Source: JAKPBU01 sp964425695 (lineage in GTDB: Bacteria; Pseudomonadota; Gammaproteobacteria; Xanthomonadales; Xanthomonadaceae). Taken from it: a DNA stretch of 64,000 nucleotides. The stretch is from positions 248,001 to 312,000 of the forward strand of contig CAYRNF010000002.1 in NCBI GenBank assembly GCA_964425695.1, read 5' to 3'. Position numbers and translations under genes: made by a program. The notes beneath the pieces were generated by a model, which ran no database searches, was not told the origin of the DNA, and saw nothing but the letters and a program-made list of their open reading frames with translations. Shown one piece after another: positions 1 to 7,565 of the stretch; position 1 is the stretch's first letter; each line of letters opens with the position of its first letter.

Positions 1-2
1 GT

Positions 3-911
3 GTGGAGCGCTTCATCGACAAGGCAGCGGCGCAACCGCTGCGCGCGTCGATCGACAAGGCGCAGGCCACCGCCGTGGCGGCCGAGCGCGAACTCGAGCA
101 GGCGCAGCTGCAGCTGGAAGTGGCACGCAAGGCGAACGAGAACGCCCGTGAGTCGTTCGCGAACTGGATCGCCACCCGGGGCGTCACGCAGCGGCCCGAC
201 CAGGACCCCGAGGTGATCTCGCGCACCCGCGCCCTCGATGAGCTGAAGCTGCAGGAGCAACAGGCCCAGACGCGGCTGGATCGTCAACGGCAGGTCGCGC
301 TGGATGCGCAGCAGGCCATCGACCAGGCGCAGGCCAGGCTCGATGTGCTGTCCAGCGATGCACAGCGCAAGGTCGACGCCGAAATGCGCCGGATCGAGCT
401 GCGCGTGTTCGGCTACCGGCTGGCGCTGACGCTGCCGCTGCTGGCGTTGGCCGGCTGGCTGTTCGCTCGCCACCGCAAGGGCCGTTGGTGGCCTTTCGTG
501 TGGGGCTTCATCCTGTTCGCGCTGTTCGCGTTCTTCGTGGAGCTGGTGCCGTATCTGCCCAGCTACGGTGGGTACGTGCGCTACGCGGTTGGGATCGTGC
601 TGACGGTGCTGGTGGGGAGGTGGGCGATCCTGGGACTGAATCGCTACCTGGAGCGCCAGAAGCTGGCCGAACAGCAGCCCGAGCAGCTGCGGCGCGAGGA
701 GCTGGGCTACGACGTCGCGCTTGCACGCTTGAGCAAAGGCGTGTGCCCCGGATGCGAGCGGCAGGTGGACCTGAAGAACGCGGAGATCGATTTCTGCCCG
801 CACTGCGGCATCGGTCTGTTCGACCACTGCCACAAGTGCGGCGCGCGCAAGAGCGCATTCGCACGCTATTGCCATGCCTGCGGAACCGCGCCGGCCGCGG
901 CGACGGGCTGA
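3..911 (+). CDS. Coiled-coil, multi-span membrane protein with C-terminal zinc ribbons (5' end outside window)
   Basis: The reading frame is open to the first base, so the true start is probably upstream; the GTG at 3 is only the first possible start seen. Residues about 15-130 are a charged, Ala/Gln/Glu-rich coiled coil. Three hydrophobic spans follow at about 139-155, 163-183 and 190-210. The C-terminus carries four CxxC pairs (CPGC at 248, CPHC at 265, CHKC at 276, CHAC at 290), the pattern of a double zinc-ribbon. Such proteins are usually annotated only as zinc-ribbon membrane proteins, so no reaction can be assigned. The likely arrangement is a coil on one side of the membrane and a cytoplasmic metal-binding tail. 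It lies just upstream of the pabB operon, separated by about 110 bp. Confidence 0.75.
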   Translation: MERFIDKAAAQPLRASIDKAQATAVAAERELEQAQLQLEVARKANENARESFANWIATRGVTQRPDQDPEVISRTRALDELKLQEQQAQTRLDRQRQVALDAQQAIDQAQARLDVLSSDAQRKVDAEMRRIELRVFGYRLALTLPLLALAGWLFARHRKGRWWPFVWGFILFALFAFFVELVPYLPSYGGYVRYAVGIVLTVLVGRWAILGLNRYLERQKLAEQQPEQLRREELGYDVALARLSKGVCPGCERQVDLKNAEIDFCPHCGIGLFDHCHKCGARKSAFARYCHACGTAPAAATG

Positions 912-1022
912 ACGCAAACGTGTGGCAGCGTACTTGACGATGACGCGCCTGAAGGCTGAGGCGTGGTTCTTCGGGAGCGCCGGCACGCGGGTGCCCGCAG
1001 TCGAGCGGCGGCGTTGACGCGC

Positions 1023-2378
1023 ATGCTCGTTACCCGCGCCTTTCCGCCCGACATCGACCTGCTGGACCTGCACCGGCACGCGCCGGCGCAGTATCCGCTG
1101 CTGCTCGAATCCGCCGCGCACGGGACCGCGCACGGCCGCTGGGACATGCTGCTGGCGGCCGACGGGGCATCGCTGACGCTGGGTCGGGACGGCACCGTGC
1201 GCGACGGCGACAGCCGCACGCTGCGGGGCGGATTCCTGTCGCTGGTCGACGATGCCTGGAAGGCGCTGCGCCTGCCGCGCGACGAGCCGCGCTGGCCGTT
1301 CCGCGGCGGCTGGGCGCTGCTGCTGTCCTACGAGCTGGCCGCGGAAGCCGAGACGGTGCTGCGCCTGCCGCCGGCCCCCGGCACCTTGCCCGTTGCCCAG
1401 GCGCTGCGCTGTCCGGCCGCGTTGCTGCGCGACCACGCCACCGGCAGCTGCGTCGCCGTGGCGGAAGCGGATTCGGCGTGGCTGCTCGAGCGCATCGCGC
1501 GCGACCTGGACGGATGCGTCGGCCAGTCGCCGCTGGTGCCGTGGCAGCCGCCTGTCGCGTTGCACGAAGATCCCGGCGAACGTTTCGTCGCAGGCGTGCG
1601 GCGGGTGCTGGAGTACCTGGCGGCCGGCGACGTGTTCCAGGCCAACCTGTCGCGCGGATGGAAGGCCGAGTTCGACGCGCCGCTGCCACCTGCCGCGCTG
1701 CACGCCCGCCTGCGCATCGCCAACCCCGCGCCGTTCGCCGGGTTGTACGCGGGCACGGACTGGGCCGTCGCCAGTGCATCCCCGGAACGGCTGGTCTCGG
1801 TGCGCGGCGACGTGGTGGAAACGCGGCCCATCGCCGGCACGCGCCCACGCTTCGCGGGCGACGACGACGCCGCACGGATCCGCGAACTGGTCGGAAACCC
1901 GAAGGAACGCGCCGAGCACGTGATGCTGATCGACTTGGAACGCAACGACCTGGGCCGCATCTGCCGCGCGGGCAGCGTGGAAGTGGACGAACTGATGACG
2001 GTGGAGAGCTACGCGCACGTGCACCACATCGTCAGCAACGTGCGCGGGCGCCTGCGCGCCGACGCCACGCCGGGCGAGGTGATCCGCGCGGTCTTCCCCG
2101 GCGGCACGATCACCGGCTGTCCCAAGGTGCGCTGCATGCAGGTGATCGCCGAGCTGGAGGGCACCGGCCGCGGCGCCTACACCGGTGCCATAGGCTGGCT
2201 CAACCGTGATGGCGACCTGGACCTGAACATCCTGATCCGCAGCGCGGAGATCGAGGGCGCAAGCGTGCGCTTCCGCACCGGGGCGGGCATCGTGGCCGAT
2301 TCCGATCCGCAGCGCGAGCTGGACGAGACCCGCGCCAAGGCGCGCGGCATGCTGCGCGCGCTGGGCGTGCCGGAATGA
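1023..2378 (+). CDS. pabB: Aminodeoxychorismate synthase component I
   Basis: Aminates chorismate to 4-amino-4-deoxychorismate for p-aminobenzoate and folate synthesis, normally using ammonia from a PabA glutaminase not encoded here. The C-terminal two thirds is a chorismate-binding domain: the ETRPIAGTRPR segment, the VMLIDLERNDLGR block, the GTITGCPK motif and the terminal RTGAGIVADSDP block are all intact. The GCPK form rather than the GAPK of anthranilate synthase TrpE supports PabB. The start is the ATG giving MLVTRAF; an upstream in-frame GTG at 963 would add 20 low-information residues and is rejected. Its stop overlaps the pabC start (ATGA), so the two are translationally coupled. First gene of a six-gene operon ending with pilZ. 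Confidence 0.93.
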   Translation: MLVTRAFPPDIDLLDLHRHAPAQYPLLLESAAHGTAHGRWDMLLAADGASLTLGRDGTVRDGDSRTLRGGFLSLVDDAWKALRLPRDEPRWPFRGGWALLLSYELAAEAETVLRLPPAPGTLPVAQALRCPAALLRDHATGSCVAVAEADSAWLLERIARDLDGCVGQSPLVPWQPPVALHEDPGERFVAGVRRVLEYLAAGDVFQANLSRGWKAEFDAPLPPAALHARLRIANPAPFAGLYAGTDWAVASASPERLVSVRGDVVETRPIAGTRPRFAGDDDAARIRELVGNPKERAEHVMLIDLERNDLGRICRAGSVEVDELMTVESYAHVHHIVSNVRGRLRADATPGEVIRAVFPGGTITGCPKVRCMQVIAELEGTGRGAYTGAIGWLNRDGDLDLNILIRSAEIEGASVRFRTGAGIVADSDPQRELDETRAKARGMLRALGVPE

Positions 2379-3208
2379 CCGCGCGCCTGTACCGCGGCGA
2401 CGCGCGCTCCGAAGCCCTGGATCCCGCGCATCGCGGCATCGCCTACGGCGACGGTGTGTTCGAGACCCTGCGCGTCCACGACGGGCGCGTGCCGTGGTGG
2501 GAAAGGCACCACGCGCGCCTGCAGCAGGGGGCCGCGCGGCTCGGGCTGAACCTGCCGGCGGCCGGTTTCATGGCCGACGAGGTCGCGGACGTGGCGCGCG
2601 GCGCGGGGCAGGGCGTCGTGAAACTCGTATGCAGCCGCGGTGCGGGCGGCCGCGGCTATGCGCCGGATCCGCACGCGCCCTGCGCATGGCAACTGTCGGT
2701 GCATCCCTTGCCCGTGCCGGCGCCCCCAGCGGGGCTGGCGTTGCGCTGGTGCACCACGGGCCTGGCGGCGCAGCCGCTGCTGGCCGGGCTCAAACACTGC
2801 AACCGGCTCGAGCAGGTGCTGGCGCGTGCCGAGTGGCACGACCCGCAGGCGCAGGGCCGGGACGCGGACGAAGGGCTGATGCGCGACATGCGGGGCGACG
2901 TGGCCTGCGCCACGTCCGCCAACCTCTTCGTGCTGCGCGGCGGTCGCTGGCTCACGCCGGAAATCGTGGACTGCGGCGTGGCCGGGGTTTGCCGGGGCGT
3001 ACTGATCGAGGCGCTGCAGGCGGACGAAGCACGGCTGTCGCCGCACGATGTCGAAGCGGCGGACGCGGTTTTCCTGTGCAATGCGGTGCGCGGTATCCTG
3101 CCCGTCGCGCGCCTCGCGGGCCGCACCTGGGCGCCGCATGCCGCCGTGGCCCGGGCGCGGTCGCTGCTTGGTGCGCGGCATCCCGCCTTCGCCCCGGAGA
3201 CCCCGTGA
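2375..3208 (+). CDS. pabC: Aminodeoxychorismate lyase (PLP fold type IV)
   Basis: Converts aminodeoxychorismate to p-aminobenzoate and pyruvate, the step directly after PabB. It is a class IV aminotransferase-fold protein of 277 residues, close to the usual family length. GIAYGDGVFETLR near residue 21 is the family N-terminal block. The PLP lysine is expected at K140 in GLKHCNRLEQ, matching the family GLKHxNRLEQ block. The C-terminal SPHDVEAADAVFLCNA block matches the usual substrate/cofactor segment. Both ends overlap neighbours by 4 nt (ATGA with pabB, GTGA with mltG), which indicates one transcript with coupled translation. Confidence 0.92.
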   Translation: MTARLYRGDARSEALDPAHRGIAYGDGVFETLRVHDGRVPWWERHHARLQQGAARLGLNLPAAGFMADEVADVARGAGQGVVKLVCSRGAGGRGYAPDPHAPCAWQLSVHPLPVPAPPAGLALRWCTTGLAAQPLLAGLKHCNRLEQVLARAEWHDPQAQGRDADEGLMRDMRGDVACATSANLFVLRGGRWLTPEIVDCGVAGVCRGVLIEALQADEARLSPHDVEAADAVFLCNAVRGILPVARLAGRTWAPHAAVARARSLLGARHPAFAPETP

Positions 3209-4338
3209 CCGCAAAACGCAAACGCCGCTTCGGTTGGCTCTTCGTGCTGTCCGCGCTGCTGGTGGGCGCCGGCGGATACTGGCTTGCGGCGCGCTACCTG
3301 AATTTCGCCGACACGCCCATGGCCGGCATCGAGCCGGGCGACAGCGTGGTGGTCGCGCCCGGCGATTCGTTCGTGACCGTGCTCGGCAAGCTGTACCAGG
3401 CCGGCGTGCCGGGCGGGCAGGAACTGGAATGGCAGGTCCTGTCGCGCCAGCTGGGCGTGGCCGGCAAGCTGCAGGTCGGCGAATACGCGCTGGAACCGGG
3501 CATCACCCCGCGCACGCTGCTGCAGCGGATGAGCTCCGGCAAGGTGGTGGGGCATCGCTTCACGATCGTGGAAGGCTGGAACATCCGCGAACTGCGCGCC
3601 GCGCTGGCGCGCGCCACGCCGTTGGAACAGGAAACCGCCAAGCTGGACGACGCCGCGCTGATGGCGGCGGTGGGCGCGCCGGGACAGCATCCGGAGGGCA
3701 GGTTCCTGCCCGAAACGTATGTGTACACGCGCGGCGACAGCGACCTGGACATCCTGAAGCGCGCGCATGCCGACATGGCCAAGGCCCTGGACGAGGCGTG
3801 GGCCAAGCGCGCCCCGGACCTGCCGCTGAAGAACAAGGACGAGGCGCTGATCCTGGCGTCCATCGTGGAGAAGGAAACGGGCATCGCGTCGGAGCGCCCG
3901 CAGATCGCGGGCGTGTTCGTGCGGCGGCTCAGAACCGGCATGCTGCTGCAGACCGATCCCACCGTGATCTACGGCATGGGCACCGGCTACCGCGGCAACA
4001 TCCGCCGCGTGGACCTGCAGACGGACACGCCCTACAACACCTATACGCGCGCAGGGCTCACCCCCACGCCGATCGCCATGCCCGGCGTGGACGCGCTGCA
4101 TGCCGCCACGCGCCCTGCGCCCGGCGACACGCTGTACTTCGTGGCCGTGGGCGACGGCAGCGGGCGCCACGTGTTCTCGCGCACCCTGCAGGAGCACAAC
4201 GCGGCGGTGCAGGCCTACGTGCAGCGTTACCGGCACAACGCGGCCGCACGCCGGGACGCGCCGCCTGCCGTCGCGCCGGCAAACAGCCCCGCGGCGCCCG
4301 CCGAACCCGCCGCCGGCGCCGCGCCTCCCGCGCAATGA
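3205..4338 (+). CDS. mltG: Endolytic murein transglycosylase MltG
   Basis: Inner-membrane lytic transglycosylase that cleaves nascent glycan strands in the periplasm and may terminate their elongation. A single membrane anchor lies at residues 10-28 after a basic cytoplasmic KRKRR. The YceG domain follows, with the conserved SIVEKETG block; the catalytic glutamate is expected at E222. Downstream TDPTVIYG, PYNTYTRAGLTPTPI and GRHVFSRTLQEHN are family landmarks. The last 30 residues are Ala/Pro-rich and probably disordered. The start is GTG, chosen because it overlaps the pabC stop as GTGA and gives the expected anchor; the same frame is open much further upstream but only as a shadow of pabC. 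Confidence 0.93.
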   Translation: MTAKRKRRFGWLFVLSALLVGAGGYWLAARYLNFADTPMAGIEPGDSVVVAPGDSFVTVLGKLYQAGVPGGQELEWQVLSRQLGVAGKLQVGEYALEPGITPRTLLQRMSSGKVVGHRFTIVEGWNIRELRAALARATPLEQETAKLDDAALMAAVGAPGQHPEGRFLPETYVYTRGDSDLDILKRAHADMAKALDEAWAKRAPDLPLKNKDEALILASIVEKETGIASERPQIAGVFVRRLRTGMLLQTDPTVIYGMGTGYRGNIRRVDLQTDTPYNTYTRAGLTPTPIAMPGVDALHAATRPAPGDTLYFVAVGDGSGRHVFSRTLQEHNAAVQAYVQRYRHNAAARRDAPPAVAPANSPAAPAEPAAGAAPPAQ

Positions 4339-5000
4339 CCGGGCCGTTCGTGGAAACGCACCCGCGTTTCGTCTCGCTGGAAGGCGGCGAAGGCGCGGGC
4401 AAGACCACCGTGCTGCACGCGCTGGCCGCCAGCCTGCGCGACGACGGCTGCGACGTGGTGGTGACCCGCGAGCCGGGCGGCACGCCGTTGGCGGAACTGG
4501 TGCGTGGCCTGCTGCTGTCTCGCGACCACGAACCGCCTGCGCCCGTCACCGAACTGCTGCTGATGTTCGCCGCGCGCGCGCAGCACGTGGCGCACACGAT
4601 CCGCCCCGCGCTCGAGCGCGGCGCATGGGTGCTCACCGACCGCTTCACGGATTCCAGCTTCGCCTACCAGGGCGGCGGCCGCGGCCTGTCGCAGGACTTC
4701 ATCGCGCTGCTGGAGCGCGAAGCGGTGGGCATCGCGCCCGGCCTGACCCTGCTGCTCGATCTGCCCGTCGGGCAGGGACGCGAGCGTGCGCGCGGCCGCG
4801 ACCTCGCGCCGGGCGGCAACGGCCCGGACCGGATCGAGCACGAGCAGGACGCCTTCTTCGAACGCGTGCGCGCGGCCTACCGCGCACGCGCGCAGGCCGA
4901 ACCCGCGCGCGTGCGCACGCTCAACGCCAGCCTCCCGGCCGGGGACGTGGCGGGGGCGGCCGTGGACGCGCTGCGCCGCTGGCGCGCGTCGGCGGCATGA
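4335..5000 (+). CDS. tmk: Thymidylate kinase
   Basis: Phosphorylates dTMP to dTDP for DNA synthesis. The protein has 221 residues, a normal length. The P-loop GGEGAGKTT is at residues 17-25, TREPGGTP is the dTMP-binding loop, and TDRFTDSSFAYQGGGRG contains the DR(Y/F) motif and nucleoside contact region. The ATG start overlaps the mltG stop (ATGA) and the stop overlaps the holB start (ATGA). The tmk-holB pairing is common in bacteria and puts nucleotide supply next to a clamp-loader gene. Confidence 0.95.
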   Translation: MTGPFVETHPRFVSLEGGEGAGKTTVLHALAASLRDDGCDVVVTREPGGTPLAELVRGLLLSRDHEPPAPVTELLLMFAARAQHVAHTIRPALERGAWVLTDRFTDSSFAYQGGGRGLSQDFIALLEREAVGIAPGLTLLLDLPVGQGRERARGRDLAPGGNGPDRIEHEQDAFFERVRAAYRARAQAEPARVRTLNASLPAGDVAGAAVDALRRWRASAA

Positions 5001-6037
5001 GCATCGCGGCGTTCGCCCCGTGGCAGCAGCGTGCGTACGCGCGCGCCGCGCAGGCCATCGACGAGGGCCGGCTCGCGCATGGCCTGCTGATCTGCGGGCC
5101 GGCGCGGCTGGGCAAGCGCGCGGTGGCCGAAGCGCTGGCGCAGCGCCTGCTGTGCGAGGCGCGCGCGCCCGGGGCGGAACCCTGCGGGCGGTGCCGCGGC
5201 TGCACGCTCTATGCATCGCGTTCGCAGCGCGATCCGCTGGAGACGCGTCCCGACGGTACGCTGGCGCATCCCTGGGGCCGGCCCGGCCATCCCGACGCGG
5301 TGTTCGTTGGGCATGTCTTCAACGACAAGGCCAGTCCGCCGAAAATGCGCAGCGAGATCGTGATCGACCAGATCCGCGAGGTGTCGCAGGGCCTTTCGCT
5401 CACGCCGCAATACGGCGGCGCGCAGGTGGTGCTGGTCGACCCGGCCGATGCGGTGAACCATGCGGCCTGCAACGCGCTGCTGAAGACCTTGGAAGAACCG
5501 CAGCCCGGCCGCTACCTGTGGCTGCTCAGCGCCCATCCGGCGCGGCTGCCCGCCACCATCCGCAGCCGCTGCCAGCGGCTCGAATTCCGGCTTCCCGCGC
5601 AGGCGGACGCGCTGCAGTGGCTGCAGGCGCAGGGGCATGCGGGCAAGCCCGCGGCCGAGGCGCTGCAGGCCGCGCGCGGACATCCTGGCCTTGCCGATGC
5701 GTGGCTGCGCGAAGGCGGCATGGCGCTGCGTCGCGAGGTGGCCGACGACCTGCAGCAGCTCGCCGGCGGACGCGCAGGCGCCGTGGCCACGGCGAAGCGC
5801 TGGACCAGCGGCGACGATGCGGACCTGCGCCTGCGTTTCGCGGCCGACCTAGCGCTGGAGCAGGCGGGCGACGGCTTGACCGATCCGCACCGAAACCGCA
5901 GGCTTGCCGCATGGTTCGATGCCGCCAACCGCACGCGCGACCTGTTGCGCACCACGGTGCGCGCGGACCTGGCGGTGGTCGAGCTGCTGCTGGCCTGGCG
6001 CGACGCGGCCGCGGCACACCACACGGGGAGGCGTTGA
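4997..6037 (+). CDS. holB: DNA polymerase III delta prime subunit
   Basis: Clamp-loader subunit of 346 residues. A zinc module is visible as C53 plus CGRCRGC at 63-69. The P-loop position reads GPARLGKR, lacking the Thr/Ser after Lys, in keeping with delta prime generally not hydrolysing ATP. The sensor region NALLKTLEEP and the SRCQRLEFRLP block are typical. Between the zinc module and the conserved IDQIREVSQ helix there is a long insert with two HP(W/D) segments and a FVGHVFNDK stretch, longer than in E. coli. It is coupled to tmk by a 4-nt overlap and followed one base after its stop by pilZ. Confidence 0.9.
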   Translation: MSIAAFAPWQQRAYARAAQAIDEGRLAHGLLICGPARLGKRAVAEALAQRLLCEARAPGAEPCGRCRGCTLYASRSQRDPLETRPDGTLAHPWGRPGHPDAVFVGHVFNDKASPPKMRSEIVIDQIREVSQGLSLTPQYGGAQVVLVDPADAVNHAACNALLKTLEEPQPGRYLWLLSAHPARLPATIRSRCQRLEFRLPAQADALQWLQAQGHAGKPAAEALQAARGHPGLADAWLREGGMALRREVADDLQQLAGGRAGAVATAKRWTSGDDADLRLRFAADLALEQAGDGLTDPHRNRRLAAWFDAANRTRDLLRTTVRADLAVVELLLAWRDAAAAHHTGRR

Positions 6038-6038
6038 C

Positions 6039-6392
6039 ATGAGTGCAGGCGGCGCACGGCAGGGCATCCTGTCGCTGGCGGTGAAGGACAAGGCGGCGCT
6101 GTACAACGCCTACATGCCATACGTGAAGCACGGCGGCATCTTCGTGCCCACGCCCAAGCGCTACTTCCTGGGCGACGAGGTCTTCCTGCTGCTCACGCTG
6201 CCCGAATCCAGCGAGCGCCTGCCGGTGCCCGGCAAGGTGGTCTGGGTCACGCCGCCCGGCGCCCAGGGCAACCGCACCGCCGGCATCGGCGTGCAGTTCG
6301 CCGACACGGCTGAGAGCGAAAACGTCAAGGGCAAGATCGAGACCCTGCTGGCCGGCACGCTCAACGCAGAGAAGCCCACGCACACCATGTAG
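6039..6392 (+). CDS. pilZ: PilZ-domain type IV pilus protein
   Basis: A single PilZ domain, 117 residues. The N-terminal RxxxR and the (D/N)xSxxG c-di-GMP ligands are absent; the corresponding loop reads YVKHGGIFVPT. This is the form of PilZ needed for type IV pilus assembly that does not itself bind c-di-GMP and works by contacting the pilus ATPase and FimX-type EAL proteins (known for Xanthomonas and Pseudomonas homologues). The ATG at 6039 follows a GGGGAGG ribosome-binding site inside the end of holB. It is the last gene of the pabB-to-pilZ operon; the holB-pilZ order is conserved in gammaproteobacteria. Confidence 0.9.
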   Translation: MSAGGARQGILSLAVKDKAALYNAYMPYVKHGGIFVPTPKRYFLGDEVFLLLTLPESSERLPVPGKVVWVTPPGAQGNRTAGIGVQFADTAESENVKGKIETLLAGTLNAEKPTHTM

Positions 6393-6521
6393 CCCCGCGG
6401 GTGCCGGATCGTGCGAAGTATGGTGTCCGTGCGTGACACGAAGCCTTCGCCGCGCGTAGGCAGGTTTTTCGCCTAGTCACGAAGCGCCGTTCGCGCCTTG
6501 GCGCTTTGATTTCGTTTCCCG

Positions 6522-7502
6522 ATGACACGGAATTCCGGATTGAGCAGGGTCTGTCTTGCGGTGCTGGTGGCGTGGCTGCTTGCCGCTTGCGTCGATGCGT
6601 CGAACGCTCCGATGGTCGCCGATCGTCCGACTGCCGCGGCCCCCGCGCCGCCTGCAATCTCCAGGCAACCCGGCGCGCAGCGCGGCGGCGGCCACCCTTA
6701 CGAAATCTTGGGAAGCGAGGTCTGGAATATTCCCGACCCCGTGTCCGGCCGCGATTACCAGGTGTTCGTGGCGCTGCCGCCTTCGTACGCTGCAGATCCA
6801 CAGCGCCGCTATCCGGTGCTCTACGTCACCGATGCCGATTACGCCTTTCCGCTGATCCGGCAGATCGGACGGCGCTTGAATGTCGACGGGCCCAAGCTCG
6901 AAGAGTTCATCCTGGTCGGCTTGTCCTACGCGGTGGGCGAAGACGGCATGGCCAGCCGGCGGCGCGACTACACGCCCACCCCGCGTGGTGCCAGCAGTGC
7001 TCCACCCGACGCGCTGCATGGAGAGGGGCCTGCGTACGCGACGTACCTGCGCGACCACGTCCTGCCGTTCATCGCAAAGCGCTATCGCACCGACGAACGC
7101 CGACGCCTGCTGCTGGGGCATTCGTACGGCGGGCTGCTGGGCGCGCAGATCCTGTTCACCACGCCGGAGCTGTTTTCCGGCTATGTGCTTGGCAGCCCGT
7201 CGTTCTGGTATGACGACCACGTCATGCAGCGCCTGGAAGCGGCGTACGCAACAGTGCACCGCGACCTGCCCGCCACGGTCTACCTCTACGTGGGCGAATT
7301 CGAGGACCGGAAACCGGGCGACCCGCGCTACGCGAAGCGCCACGACATGGTGACCGATGCGCGGCGCATGGCGCAGACCCTGCGCGCACGCCGTTATCCA
7401 TCGCTGCGCCTGCAGCTGGACGTGCTCAACGACGAAGACCACCTCAGCGTCGCGCCGCGCGGCTTCACCCGCGGCCTGAAATACCTGCTCGGCACGCACT
7501 GA
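6522..7502 (+). CDS. Lipoprotein esterase, alpha/beta-hydrolase (esterase D / IroE-like)
   Basis: A 326-residue secreted hydrolase. The N-terminus is a lipoprotein signal with a LAAC lipobox (lipidated Cys at 23), so the protein is membrane-anchored. From about residue 60 it matches the PF00756 esterase fold of siderophore and acetyl-esterase enzymes: nucleophile elbow GHSYGG with Ser201, LGSPSFWYDD, and a late catalytic histidine in NDEDHLSV. The substrate is unknown; family members hydrolyse ferric-siderophore esters or small acyl esters. It is monocistronic, about 130 bp after pilZ, and convergent with the FadB-like gene. Confidence 0.8.
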   Translation: MTRNSGLSRVCLAVLVAWLLAACVDASNAPMVADRPTAAAPAPPAISRQPGAQRGGGHPYEILGSEVWNIPDPVSGRDYQVFVALPPSYAADPQRRYPVLYVTDADYAFPLIRQIGRRLNVDGPKLEEFILVGLSYAVGEDGMASRRRDYTPTPRGASSAPPDALHGEGPAYATYLRDHVLPFIAKRYRTDERRRLLLGHSYGGLLGAQILFTTPELFSGYVLGSPSFWYDDHVMQRLEAAYATVHRDLPATVYLYVGEFEDRKPGDPRYAKRHDMVTDARRMAQTLRARRYPSLRLQLDVLNDEDHLSVAPRGFTRGLKYLLGTH

Positions 7503-7565
7503 CGCGCACGTCGTGCGTCGCTCCCGGCGCACGGGAATAGTCAGGCCTCCGCCTGCCTGCCGGCG

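Noticed and set aside
963..1022. Upstream GTG for pabB
   Set aside because: Adds 20 residues of non-conserved sequence before the natural MLVTRAF start.
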